Shown here: positions 1-12,794 of the stretch, piece by piece
Layout of the letters: each line of letters starts with the position of its first letter
How positions within the stretch are numbered: the stretch's first letter is position 1
Origin: Casuarina equisetifolia
Lineage: Eukaryota; Streptophyta; Magnoliopsida; Fagales; Casuarinaceae
NCBI GenBank assembly: GCA_028551475.1
Contig: CM052358.1
Span: forward strand, 6,636,501 to 6,700,500
DNA length: 64,000 nt
Reading direction: 5' to 3'
The notes under the pieces: generated by a model
Seen by the model: the letters and a program-made list of their open reading frames with translations, nothing else
The model's database searches: none
What the model was told of the DNA's origin: nothing
Translations under genes and position numbers: made by a program

Positions 1-3000
1 CAATGGCATCATTTAAAGGGACTTTAAATAGTTGGCAAACCATAGATAATATGAGGTGACTTCAATTCCATAGTTTGTTAGCAAGAAAAATGAAGAGGCA
101 TACAATATTTAGTAGTGGCAAATAAAGAATTCAAAAACTTTCTTTGTCAACAAGGATTGGATGATTGTGGCTTTTTAGTCTCCTTATATGTGGTGTAACA
201 ATGTACAAGGTACAAGGTAGACATAGGTGAGATTGGATAGAATATTTTGTAATTTGGATGCCTCCATGACTTATACTTTTTTGAAGGTGTAGTATCTTAC
301 AAGAATGAGATTTGATCATTTATCATTGTTGGTATAGTTGAGAAAGGCATTTAGAAGTATTCAATCCTTTCATTTTTAAAAACAATGGTTAGAAGTGGCA
401 AAAACAAGAGATTGATCGCAAAAAAATGGATTGGTCATTCAACTGCATTACAATGGATATGCTTACACCTAAGAAGCATCAAGGTTAAAAAAGCCTTGCA
501 GGAGTGGTAACAACAAAATAAAAGCAACAAAAAATGACAAATAATAGACCTCATAAAGCAAGTACATGAAAAAGAATGTCAGAAATTCTTTTCAAAGAAC
601 TCTAGATAGTGCAAGAATAGTTGATAGTATCCATTAAGAGGAAGAAAGTGTTTAAAAAGACAAAGCTTGTGTCAAATGGCTTTAAGAAAGGGACCATAAC
701 TCTTGATATCTTTATCCATACATTAAGGAGATACGTTAGGCCTTTTAATTTGACTTTAAACTACTAGATGGAACAAGGATGGATAATGTGGAGATTTTAG
801 GACCCATGGCTATGGATTTCTACAAATTGTAATTGACAGCACAAAGGGCACAATATGATAATCATAAGATGGATGGTTTTCTCAATTAGATCCTAAGATT
901 AGTAATAGTGAAGCAAAATGATATACTATGTAAAATCCCAACTTGAGAGGAAGTACAACAAGCAATTAAAACCTTGATCCTAATAGTGTTTTAGGTCCGA
1001 ATGGATTCACAAGACATTTCTTTGAGGTTGCTTAGGAGGTGGTTAAGAAGACTTATATAAAATGATTGTTGATTTCTTTAGGGGGATTTGATTCCAAGAA
1101 GTACAATTACAACCATATTAGCGTTGATTCCCAAAGTTGCTCAGCTTAGTAGCCTTTCAAATTTCAAACCAATCATCTTATGCACTAGAACGTCTTAATG
1201 ATAGACTAGCTAAGATTCCTCCTCAAGTAATTTCCCTAAAATAATATGATTTTGTAAAAGATAGATCCATATAGGAAATCATAGTATTGGCACATAAGGT
1301 GGTTCAGAAAATAAATAGAAAGGTACCAAGAAGTAATGTAGTCATTAAAATGGACATGTCAAAAGCATATGATAGGTTAGAATGGTCCTTTCTATTGAAA
1401 GTTATGTGAATTTTTGGATTTTTAGAGGAATTGATTGATATGTTATATTGTTGCATTTCAAACAATTAGTTTTTTATACATATGCTAGGAAAGAAGTTTA
1501 GTTTCTTCCACTTAAAAAATGGGCTATGTCAAAGGGACCCTCTATCACTAGGCCTATTCATACTAGCATAAGAAGCTTCGCAACAATTGAAACATCTAAT
1601 GCAAATTAGAGATATTGAGAGTTACAAAGGTACAAATAATTTTGGGTGTGTGTCTCATTTGTTATATGCAGGTGATATGATAGTTTTCATAAATGGGCAA
1701 AAATGGTCAATTATGAAGTTTATGGACTTATTGAGGGAATATAAATGTCATAGTGGATAGAAAATATATGTGACTAGATGTAACTTCGTATTGGTAAAAA
1801 AGACATCTCTTCACAGAAAATAACATATTCAAAGTTAGACATGGTTTTCTTTTGTAAACTTACCAATGAAGTATCTAGGAGTTATGCTCTTTAAGGAAAG
1901 ATCAAAGAAGAGCTATTTTGATGAGATTATAGGGTGAATTGCTAATTGGAAGAATCATTTTCTTTTCTATTAAGGGAAGCTAGTGCTAATTAATAGTGTT
2001 TTGTCATCTACTCCTATCCATTGTTTGTTCGTAACCACAGCTTCAAAACTAATGTTGCAAGAGATAAGCAAGCATATGTTTGAATTCTTATATAGTTATA
2101 TGGGGGAATATAAAGCATACTGGGTGGGTGGACTAAAACATGCCGCCTTATGGATGAAAGTGGCTTGGAAATAAGAAATATGGCAATGGTCACATAGAAC
2201 CTTTTGGTGAAAAAGGCTTGGAATTATGTTAAAAGAGATTCCTTATGGGCACAATTTATGCTAAGGAAGTACAGTAACATGATGAAAGTTTGTTATCAAC
2301 CATGACCCATTAAACCCTTACATTGATGGGGAGCTATTAAAACTAACATTCCTTTTATTTTGCAGCATAAGAGGTAGGTGATTTGAAATGGAGATTAATC
2401 TTTATGGATAGACAAATCACTAGATAAGATTTTGTGGTATACATCATGTGATGAAAATCAAAGGAGTATTCATAAAGCTTTGGAGGATTTAGAATTTTTA
2501 GAAGTCACTTTATCCCTAATGCAATTGGAGTAAGCATGCTAAATAACACTTTCTAATGATATAAATAGATTGGCATTTAAATTAACTTCAAATGGGGTAT
2601 TCTCTATGGCATCAGTGTATGAAAATAGAAGATCACATGGTGAGAAGAAAACTTGGAGTAAGTTTATATGGAATAAACATTTATCATTAAAGATTTTTTT
2701 TTTATGTAGATGGTGATGTATAATGAATTTACAGTTGATGATAGAATTCAAGGAAGAGGCCTTTCTTTTGCATCAAGATATGTTTGTTGTTTTATATCAA
2801 ATTGCAAGGCCTTGGATCATTTGCTTTGACAAAGAGAGTTAGTGACAAGATTATGGAATCATTTTTGTCATATTTTGAAGATGTCAGTTAAACATAACAT
2901 GGTATTGAATTTGGTTGAGGATTGGTTTCAAGAGGCCAATATCTCCTTACAAGGAGGAATGTTGTTGGCCCTAATTGATTGCTTAATTTTGTGGCAAATT

Positions 3001-3960
3001 TACTTAGCCAAGAATAATGTCATTTTCTCTAAATAAGGATATCTCCTACCATTGTTGATAGGAAAAATGCTCTTGGAGATTCATCATTTCATGACTTATT
3101 TTCCAAATAGTACCTTTCCTTTATTGAAAGATTGTAAAAGGCTATAATAACTAAATATTCCTATAGTTATTCCACCACTTCATAGAGGTTGTATGGTACA
3201 ATGGACATGCCCTTTTCTAGGTTCTTTAAAGTTGAACATAGATAGATCACGTAAGGATGGAGCTTGTGCAGGAGCAGGTATGGTGTGGTGTTAAAGAGAG
3301 TGTTATTATGGCTTATGCAGTAAACTTAGGATAATGAAATAGTATAAGAGCGAAGGTTTTTACTTTAATGTAAGGTCCTAAACTATGTTATCAAACAAGA
3401 TTTGAATATATCATATATTGAAGCTAACTCTCAATTCATGGTTTAATGCATTAGAGGGGTCTTCTCGGTTCATTTGAATTTACAATATGAATTACTCCAG
3501 TGCTTAGTTTATTTACCCTTAAATGTCATGATATCTTATATATTTTGTGAGGCCAATTTTCTTACAAATAGTTTAGTTAACATTGGACATTCTATTACAA
3601 GGCTACACATCTTGTCTACATTGGTATCACTGCCAAGGCATTGTCAAAAAGTAACATGAGAGGATCAATTAGGTCTAAAACATTATAGGCCTCCTTAAAG
3701 TTAATAATTTTTTAGTTTGTTTTTTTACTATTTTCATTGTATGATTCTTTAAGACATTTTGAATGTTTTATTTTGTGTTTTCTCTAGACCTAAAGTTTGG
3801 GATGATATATTAAGGGATACTGTTCCATGCCTTCTTTATGTAATTATCTAATTTTTTACACAAGTTTTAAGTCTTTGCTCATCCTATGAGATTAATATTA
3901 ATGACAAGGGTCTTAAGCCCTTTTATTCCAGAGAGAGAGAGAGAGTTTATCAAAGCTATG
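1..3960 (+). mobile_element. Decayed L1-type LINE retrotransposon, 5' end outside window
   Basis: Translating across many stops and frameshifts gives the usual domain order of a plant L1 LINE. The end of the endonuclease starts with GDFNS near 55-69 and continues with VRLDR-like residues near 225. The reverse transcriptase block near 1341-1410 reads IKMDMSKAYDRLEWSF. The catalytic YADD box near 1660-1690 reads YAGD, so an aspartate is lost. A zinc-finger-like region follows (2840-3035), then an RNase H remnant with LKLNID near 3225 and a C-terminal EANFLTNSLVNIG near 3555. Short leftover reading frames (1983-2174, 2842-3036, 3474-3659) are pieces of it. The 3' limit is placed at a GA-rich stretch near 3930-3960. 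No target-site duplication can be checked because the 5' end is outside the window. The element cannot be autonomous. Confidence 0.85.
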
Positions 3961-4655
3961 AGATCAGTTGTTGTGGCTGAATTTTTGGGCATAAAGGTAG
4001 CTTTATCATCCACTTGAAACTATTTCTTTTGTGATCTTTTTTTTATGAATAAAAATATACTATGCATTAAGCACTTCTAAAGAGTTCTTTCTTATCGCTT
4101 ATAATAATATAGTTTGTAAAAAGTAGAGTTTAAATACGACCCAAGATACATTGCAAGGGATGAATTAATGAAGTTATCATGATTTCTACGAAACTTTTGG
4201 ACAAACAATAGTTAAGCCATTATTCCTCAAAAGTGTAGTTGAGATGGTAAGAGTGTTCATGTCGAAGATTTTATAAAATAAATATTTTGGGCTAAATATT
4301 TTCCACTATATTTTTAGTTAAAATTAAGCATGATTTAGGATAGATAATAAAATAATATAAGTTATCAAGTAAAATTTGGTGGAAAATTTTAAATTAAAAA
4401 AAATAGTTGAAGTAAGTGAGAGTATTTAAGATGCATTAATGATGATGTTATCCAAAAGGCCAAAGAATAAAGTTTGGAATTGTTATTAGAGCGATTTTTG
4501 AGCTCAGCCTCAAGCATCTATAATCTCAACACAAATAGGATCTAGTTTAAGAGAATTGCATGTGGTTCGGGCACTGCTATCACGGCGACTTTAGGCTTAT
4601 CCATTACAGCTAGTTTGTTACAGCGACCGTGCGAACTAGTTCGTGCATTTTGACC
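3961..4655. other. AT-rich intergenic stretch with a SINE-like relic
   Basis: No gene is visible. Positions 4236-4273 (beginning GTTGAGATGGTAAGAGTGTT) resemble the 5' part of a tRNA-derived SINE: a box A-like TGGTAAGAGTG followed by a TGTCGAAGATT segment. Box B is not recognisable, so this is at most a truncated copy. The GC-richer part after about 4560 is the promoter side of the next gene. Confidence 0.3.
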
Positions 4656-4658
4656 TGC

Positions 4659-4667
4659 TTTATATAG
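4659..4667 (+). promoter_or_regulatory. Candidate TATA box of the U1-70K gene
   Basis: TTTATATAG lies about 180 bases upstream of the U1-70K ATG, at the left edge of a GC-richer, pyrimidine-rich leader (4675-4840). Spacing and context fit a core promoter. There is no transcript support. Confidence 0.4.
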
Positions 4668-4840
4668 ACTCCCCGGAAACCCTCCCGGCTACTCTTGGGC
4701 TTTCTGAGTCCTCTGCAAGGGCGACCCGGTTTACGCAAACCGGTTCCGAAACAATCCTTTCGATGCTTGCCCTATTTCTCATCTAGCAATCAACCTTCGA
4801 TTCCCTCAGACATCCTTAGTTAACCTCCGCTCGCGTCGCC

Positions 4841-7800
4841 ATGGGAGACTTCAACGATCCCTTCATGCGCAACCCGCAAAACGCTGCCGTTCAGGCCCGC
4901 ACCAAAGTCCAGAACCGAGCCAGTGTCCAGCAGCTCAAACTGGTTCATTTTCTCTCTGCTTCCGACTCGCCTGTTTATATTGTGAAACTCAGGGGGGTTT
5001 GGCGTTTGGCCTTAGTTAGGGTTTTCCGTGAAATCTTTTTAACCTAGGTCTTGCCACATAAATAAGAAAAAGATTGATCTATATTTTGATGGTAGCGGAT
5101 TTGTTAATTTTAGCTGGACTTGATTTTTGTTTCTTGCTTTAGGGTTTGGGTTGAAGTGGTTTGATCGTACATCTCAGTTTATGTCATTAACATGTATTAG
5201 TAGAGGGAGTAGAAATTTTGTTTCTGTCTGAAATTTCAAAATACTGCCAATTTTCTCTGAGGAATTTGGTTTTGGAACAATTTTGTAATCCTTCTCATCG
5301 CGACTATTCAGTTGGACTTGTAATAACATCGGGGTGAAGTTATGTGTGGATCTTGGGTTTTAGGGTTTAGGGGTGAGGTTATTGACTTTGGCTTGTAATG
5401 CAGATTGGGCAGAGCCACCCAACGGGTCTAACAGCTAATCTGTTGAAACTCTTTGAGCCTCGACCGCCTTTGGAATTTAAGCCACCCCCAGAGAAGAGAA
5501 AATGCCCTCCATTAACAGGTTTAGTGTCATTCTAGAGCTTATCTTAATCATTTTTGAATTCATGCGGATTTCTATTATTCTAATATGATTGTTGTTATTA
5601 TATTATGAAGGGATGGCCCAATTTGTAACTGGTTTTGCCGAGCCTGGAGATCCTGAATATGCTCCACCTGTCAAAGAGGCTGAAACTCCAGTAAGATGTT
5701 ACATTTCTGCAGGGATAATATATGCTGCAGTTATTTCATCATTGGGATTTGTTGCACAAGTTTCTGCATAAATGGATGGATCACTAATGTTTTTCCTTAA
5801 GGCTTTTGCATATGATGTATTACTTTCAAGATTTTCATTTTAATATCTCCAGAGGAACCTCATGATGGAGGATGCATAATTATTGCAACTCATTTAACTG
5901 AATGGTCTTGAATTCTTTTTCTGACTGCTTGATGATCATTCCTGTTAATTATTTACTGCTGAGTGGAAGTGATACTACAACAGAACTACTTGGTTCTGCT
6001 CTAATTTAGCGATAGAATGCAACTCTTAGTAGTTTCACTTGGTTATTATTTCTTTCTCTTTTTCTTTTTTCTTTTTTCTTTTTTCTTTTTGTTCTCTTCC
6101 TCATATCTTGGAGACTGTAAATGATATATTGCAAAGCCCTTCTGCAGAGGTTCTTTTGATGATTATTTGAATCTGCTTTTATTTTGTTTTGTTTTGTTCT
6201 ATGTGTCCATTCATACGAGTGAAAGAATTGCTGAAGTGTTACAAATTATCCAATTGCAAGCACGTAAACCATCCTCCACCTGATAAGGAAAATGCAACCT
6301 TAGCAAGTAGAGCTTACAAGTTGGAAATGCTCGAGTTTAACCTGGTGTTTGCACCATATCTGGTTTTTTGTATGTTTGGATGATTCCAGGTACAAAGAAG
6401 GGCTAGAGTACACCAGTTAAGACTAGAGAAGGGTGCAGCAAAGGCTGCCGAGGAACTACAGAAATGTGAAGACACTCCTCTTGTTTTACATTAAGGTTCT
6501 CAAGTTCTGCTTCTGTACACTTGTTCTTACTTATACTTTGATGCAGATAATCCAAGTGAAGACCCAAATGTTTCTGGTGACCCCTACAAGACACTGTTTG
6601 TTGCTAGACTTGTGAGTAATTTTTCTGTTGTATTTTGAAATTTCCTGCATGCAGCCTCTATTTGCTTGAGGATGACTTATTCTGTTTTCCTCTTGCAGAG
6701 TTATGAGACAACTGAGAGCAGAATCAAAAGGGAGTTTGAGTCTTATGGACCAATCAAGCGGGTAGGTATTTTGAGCATCCCCCAAGGGGGCTCGGTAAGA
6801 GGTTCTATTCTGTGGTAGCTCTATCTTTTTTGTTTATATTACTAAAAAGAGCTGTTTATTTCATAAAAAAGTAAGATTTGAAAGTGTCTTCAGACTATTT
6901 CTATTTTGTAAAATGATTTTCTTCTCTCAAATTTTTCTTAAAACTTTCTCAGGTTGACTACAGTTAGACCCTTAATCAATCAGCTTATGGAAATATCCAC
7001 TTAATTAAATGGTTTTGGACATCAAATTTCAGTAAAATTGATGAAATTATAGGTCAGTCTTAAACTTTTCTATTTGAGTGTTAAGTGAAATTGTGGGGCA
7101 TACCTCTTCAGCATTTGTTTCAAGTCTGAAAAGGATAGTGTTTATACGTTCTGGTTCAAGATATTAACTTTGGACTGTCAGTGCAAGTTGGTAATAAGAG
7201 CACCATTGTCCCTGCCGTTTTTCTGGTAATGGCTTATGGGTTTGTTCCTTTGATCGCTTCACCTCTCTTGATATAGTTAGGTTTAGAGTTCTTTGTAGAC
7301 TCAGATGTTCTAGGAATTACTTAAGTTATGGCATAAAAGAAATATCCATGGTAAGGAGGTGATTGTTGCACTTAGTGGATGTATCTTTTGACTCCATACT
7401 CATCTATCAACCCAATTCTGAACATGGTGGTTCATCCAGCACTGCAAAGCTGAAACTTTTAAGTTGGGCAGAGCAGTGATGCATTGTGCCTTTTTGGCCT
7501 TTATTTTCAAGCATCAAAAGGAGACTGACAACATCTGTTCTTTTTCGTGGACGGGGTAAAATATGTTGGGAGTATTAGCATCTCCTCTCCTTTCTTTGAA
7601 TTTAGTGCTTTCCTGTTGCTAAAACCTTTTATTTTTGGCTTCAAAGGCTGTCAAAAATTAGAGCAGCAGTTGAGAAGATTTCCTGGTATTTCTTGTACTA
7701 TCTATAGCTTTCTAGTTATTTAAAAAACAAAAATCCCTGGTAAGGGGAGGCTAGTCTGTTCAACCACTGGTAAATTGGCCACAAATACATCAGTTTTTCC

Positions 7801-10006
7801 GCAACTCTAGCTGGTGGTGATGCATCTCGCGATGGGAAGCTCTATGATTTGAAGGTGAGCACGGCTAATGAGGCATAGTGCCTGTCTGCCGTGCCATTTA
7901 GGATTTGCTATCTTTAACTTTGTTTTACAGTTCCTCACGTAGATATGGAACTAAAAATCATAGGCTTATATCTTATGATGGCTTTCATATAGGAATCCTT
8001 TCTTTAGGTAACTGTTGTTTACTTGTTTTTTTTTTATTCTGTGTTTTTCAGGTTCGATTGGTTACCGACAAAGAGAGCAATAAGCCTAGAGGCTATGCGT
8101 TCATTGAGTATGTGCATACCCGGGACATGAAAGGTGTGTTTCCTTTAATTTCTGTTTTTACGTGTGATATGACACATTGTATTTTTCTAAAACTTCTTAT
8201 GCACATCATACAGCTGCATATAAACAAGCTGATGGGAGGAAGATCGATGGTAGAAGAGTGCTTGTGGATGTTGAACGTGGTAGAACTGTTCCAAATTGGC
8301 GCCCTCGCCGACTTGGTGGTGGGCTTGGAACCACCAGAGTTGGAGGTGAAGATGTTAATCAGAGATACTCAGGGAGGTAAATGACTGAATTGCAATGCTT
8401 TTGCAACTTCACATTTTTCAATTTCCATTACATGCTAGGTATTGTGGTGGTCCTGAGTAATTCAAATTACATAAAATTGCGTAACTTATTTGATGTGCTT
8501 GTGCATCTTCAGGAGTAAATTTGGGCAGAAAATGTTCTCTTTGGATTTGAGAGTTTGTGATCATAATTTTTTTTATTTTTTTATTTTAAGTAGGATGGAA
8601 TGCTTTGACTTTTGGAAATCCATTATGGATATGATAGAGTTGCATCTTATTGAAGCAAAGATATTGGATATTTTCTTAATATTTCTGATTGACTATTATT
8701 TTTGTGAAGGGACATTAATACCTTAGTTCGTCTGTCTGATTCTGGTAAGATATCTTGTGGAGTTTAATTCTTGTTTCCTTCTGGGAACAAAATTTTAATT
8801 GTTCAGGGAACAATTGCAACCTGGAGCACCATCGCGCTCTGAGGAGCCTAGGGCGCGAGATGATCGGACTACAGAGTGGTAAGATTCATACAAATTGGCT
8901 TTATTAAGTTTAGCCGTAGATGGTATGTTTTCAACAATGGAAAAGCTTCTTTCAGTAAAAGTTGGTTTATAATTGGTTGTAATTGATATGGAAGTTCCAT
9001 GTTTAGGTGCAATTATAAATTTGTGTGCAAATGATGGTCTAGTCAAAAATCTTTTAGAATATCCATGAGATAACTTGGTAGCATCACAATTTGTTAACGT
9101 GGTCATCTCTATACAGTATTCTAATTGAGCTTTTTAGCAACTGATGTTTTGTAGTCTCATCAGTTCTCTTTTCTTTCTTTCCTTTTCTCTTTCTTTCTTT
9201 CTTTTTTCTTTTTCTTTTTTTTTTATTCTTTTTTTAACACAATTGACTATGATTGTAATGATTTCAGGGACAGGGAAAAATCTCGTGAAAGGGGAAGGGA
9301 TAAGGAGAGAGAAAGGGAGAAATCCCATGAACCTTCCCATGACAGACATCGCGATCGTGATCATAGAGAGGATAGGCACCATAGAGATCGTGATAGGGAG
9401 AGGGAGAGGGATAGGGACCGAGATAGGGAAAGAGAAAGAGACCGTGGCCGTGATCGTGACCGAACTCGTGACCGTGATAGAGACCGAGGTCGGGAGCGTG
9501 GTCGTGACCATGAGCGTGATCGACATAGAGACCGTGATCGCGATCGTGTTCGAGAAAGGGAGGGTGAGAGAGACTTTGAAGTGGAAGAGCATGACCGCGG
9601 GCATTCTCGTGATAGGGAGTCTACCTACGATCGAGTTGAATCAAAGCATGAGAGGGACAGGCATGGTGAAAGGGACCGAGACTATGATCACAATGAGGCT
9701 GAGGATGATCGTGGTTGGTACGAACAACCTGAGCATGGGCATAAGCATCTTGATCAGGACCATGAGCCAGAGCACTATGAGCATCATCGAAGTCGGGCAC
9801 AGTATGATCATCTGGATCTCCCTGATGACGAGGACCATTATGATGAATATCCCAAACGTGGTCGTGATCAATATGATAGAATGGAGGAGGATGATTACCC
9901 TTATGAGCATGCCACATCTGAGTCACATGAAAGGGAGAGAACTCGAGATCTGGAGCGTGAATATCGGCGATCAGACAGGTCAATTTCTCGGGAATATGAG
10001 TACTAG
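4841..10006 (+). CDS. U1-70K: U1 small nuclear ribonucleoprotein 70 kDa protein (U1-70K)
   Basis: This protein binds stem-loop I of U1 snRNA in the U1 snRNP, which recognises 5' splice sites in the nucleus. Ten coding exons join in phase: 4841-4942, 5404-5518, 5611-5690, 6390-6465, 6547-6611, 6699-6761, 8052-8133, 8214-8376, 8807-8878, 9268-10006, giving 518 residues. The N-terminal U1-70K block (1-125) includes [20 protein letters not shown]. An RRM follows (about 139-217) with RNP2 LFVARL (141-146) and RNP1 RGYAFIEY (180-187), then [20 protein letters not shown]. The last exon encodes a charged tail (274-518) of RD/RE/DR repeats, ending in an acidic, His/Tyr-rich part. The start is the only ATG that gives the conserved N-terminus, and it sits in a CCATGG context. 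It is longer than Arabidopsis U1-70K (about 430 residues), mainly in the tail. Identification is secure. Confidence 0.96.
6762..8051 (+). promoter_or_regulatory. Long intron inside the RRM of U1-70K, candidate regulated intron
   Basis: This 1.29-kb intron splits the RRM between PIKR and VRLV. If retained, the frame adds 18 residues and stops at TAG 6816-6818, before RNP1, giving a truncated protein of about 185 residues without RNP1 or the charged tail. A second donor-like CTCGGTAAG lies at about 6791-6799. Published work on Arabidopsis U1-70K describes alternative inclusion of the long intron within the RRM, producing a short, probably non-functional product. The same position and size class here suggest conserved autoregulation. 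That is inference from position. Confidence 0.5.
9165..9235 (+). repeat. Pyrimidine-rich (CTTT)n tract in the last U1-70K intron
   Basis: About 70 bases of near-pure C/T (TTTCTTTCCTTTTCTC and similar), shortly before the acceptor at 9266-9267. It is probably a length-variable tract that doubles as an extended polypyrimidine tract. A similar CTTTTTT-type tract lies at 6050-6090 in intron 3. Confidence 0.6.
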
Positions 10007-12794
10007 GAATCATAGTATCTCCCAACTTCTGCTTCTGCTGTTCAATTCGTCATTTAATCAAAGGTCAGCGGCGGATTCTGGAATAACTTCCTTTTTTATG
10101 GATGTTGAATTCTCCTTTTTCTTGTTATTAAGACTTCTGTTTAAAAGCCTTTATGACTGAGCTGCTTGGGGATCTGTCCTTGTGTTTGGTGATTTTTCGT
10201 TTTGTTGCGTGAGATGGAGTAAGACTGTATGCTGCTTTTACTATGATTCTCTTCCCTTTTTTTTCATAATTGTAAACCCTTTGAAGACTTTAAAGTAATG
10301 AACTTAGTATGTTGGTAAACATGTCATGTTTTAAATATTTGTGCCTGGAATAAAATCTCAACTGTATTGTCCTGCTTGGCACGACGGAAGTTAAATAGCG
10401 GTGCCGGTCATGATGATGATTTTCGTTCCTGAAATACTGTTCTTTCATACAGCAAGAGACATCATGTTTTATTAGCTGATTGCTATTGTACGTGTCCCGC
10501 ATTATCATTCCATTGCTACTGTAATGTAAGTTAAAAATGAAAGCATGCTGGTTTCAAATTCTATCAGGACGGGAAACGCTTAACATGCATTTCTGTGGCA
10601 TCTTAGCTGCTATGCACGGCCACCTACATCCGTCTAGATATTGCTGAGAAACTGCTTTTCTGCTATAGGAAAAATTTTCGTCATCCTATCCATATTACTC
10701 CCATTGGTTGGAACTAGTTCATGCTTTTTAGGGCTATTTTCTTTTTTAAGCTCTGCTTATAATAGCTCTTGATTCGCACTCATGCTGCAGGAGGGACTCG
10801 GTTTTCCTAGACAACCAGTTAAATCATTAGTCATTTGGTAAAAATACTTATTTGCTTTTTGCTTATTGCTTGTTTGTTTAAATGGTTACTGCTCTTCAGC
10901 CCTGCTGGTCGCCCCTCATATTGTTTGTTAAATGCCTCACGCCGGAGTAGAAAATTGATTACAGCTCTAACGCAATGTTTAGAGTAGAAATTTGAGAAGG
11001 TGCACGACAAGCTTAACATATAGCCGGAGTAGACCCAACACCACAAATGAAAACAGGCATCCACTCAAAAGAAAATTTGCAGTCATCAAACACCAAGTAG
11101 TACCCAATTCCTCCAGTTCCTCTCCTGCGGAATTCAAATCCGTAACTCCCTTAGCAACTGGGCATCTGGGTGGTTGATCAGCAAAACTCCGATAGATGCT
11201 CTGTAATATCAGTACCCACATCGAGAGCGGCTGCCGGCATCTTTTTACTTCAATACAAACACGGTAAAGCCTGGGTGCACGAAAGAGAGAATGTGCAAAG
11301 CAGACCCGAAAAGGTAAAAAGTCAGATACACAAAATGTCCCTCGATGATAATACCAATACAAGAATGGGCTCCCTTCTCGCATTCCGACTCCCAAAACTT
11401 TTCCCTTTCGCAGGAAACACCATGTCAGTTGCACCGTTTGTTACGGTAACACGGCATTTGTACCTAAATAACATCACTGTGGCAAAAGATAAAGAAGGTA
11501 TTAACCATACAAAATAAGCTTCGGGGTTTTACCTGGAAAGGTCCTGAGCACCAGAGGAGAGTTTTGTGGGCACTAGCTTTGTCAGACGGCCGTTTGATTC
11601 GAAGAAGGGAAAGATGGTCTTGAGTACATATACATCATCATTTTGGAATTGGTCGAGTTCAGGGGCTTCCGGCGAGGGTCCTTGGATTCCTGGACGACTG
11701 GTCAGAGTTTTTGTTAAGTGACATCTTGGCGAGTTGCTTTGGAAGCTCAGAAATATCTATAAGAGTTTTTCTTTCCAAAAGAGTAGTACTGAAAACTAGA
11801 GATTACCAAGTTATCGTCGATGGGAGACAAAATAGCATTGTGTTGTTAATTTGAGCAAAACATATCGGATTGACGTGAGCCCCCATCTTCGTCTGTGGAT
11901 TAGGATCCGTTTCAAATACTGACCTCCAAGCCCACTTCTTGTCCTATCCAGCAAAAACCGTATTTTAGGACACTTTGGCCCATTGGTATAATTTCAATAT
12001 TGGATGAGTGCGTGAACGTGTGAGTGAAAAAAAAAAAAGGGGTTCAAAAAAAGGGTTCTATCCAATTTTTTTTTCTTCCTCTAGTTTAAGTCCAAAAGAA
12101 AAGAAAAATAAGAAGAAAAAATTAGAACTTAAAATTCTATAAAGTATTTAAAATTTTAAAAAATACAATAGATCGTATATATATTAAATTATTAAAGGTG
12201 AGTGTTATTCTATATTAAAAGTGAGAGGATAAACTTTTGGTCTTATAAGTATTATATTTTCTCACTTAATGTATTGAGATTTTAGGATAGACTATCATAT
12301 TTTAATAGAATATTAGAGTAAGGAATGAATTTCTATTTTATAAACTCTTATGTCCCAAAGTTGAGTTTCTTTCTACATCCAATGTTTATGTCAATATACA
12401 CATAACGGAAATTGTTAAAGGGATAACAGAAGACTAGTCTTATAAGTGATGATAAGTTTCCATTTAATACCTCAATGATTTAGTATGAACCCTTCATGCA
12501 AACATTAATAAACAAAAGACACTATTTGATATGAAAAATTTAACATAGATTCTTAACTCGTAATGATTCTCTTACACAAGACAATTATATTACTAAAATA
12601 TTGAAGATACTTTGTAATGAATTTTCTCATTCTGTTTAATACTTTGTAATGAAGATACATTCTTGGCCGAGATTAGTCATCCCAGTTAACAAATGATATA
12701 GTAGGGTCACGACGTTGTTTCCAAAACGCGGCTAACGTACTAGTGTTGCCTTCCTCGTCCAAGAAATCCTACTTCTTCCAACGAGTCATCAGCA
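10007..12794. other. U1-70K 3' UTR and gene-empty intergenic DNA
   Basis: The U1-70K 3' UTR starts here, with a candidate AATAAA signal at 10349-10354. From about 10830 to 11900 the base composition is less AT-rich and open frames exist on both strands, the longest on the minus strand at 10979-11434. None has recognisable motifs or convincing splice structure. From 12000 to 12650 the DNA is AT-rich with nothing visible. Confidence 0.5.

Noticed and set aside
9134-10160. Long frames on both strands over the U1-70K charged tail
   Set aside because: They are shadows of the repetitive RD/RE codons. The true frame is fixed by the splice phase from exon 9 and by the stop at 10004-10006.
10405-10495. 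Possible C/D box snoRNA (TGATGAT ... CTGA ... CTGA)
   Set aside because: The C-like and D-like boxes are present, but no terminal stem forms outside them and no guide target was evident.
10979-11434. Minus-strand open frame of about 150 codons
   Set aside because: No motif, no splice structure, and the plus strand of the same block is also open. Probably composition.
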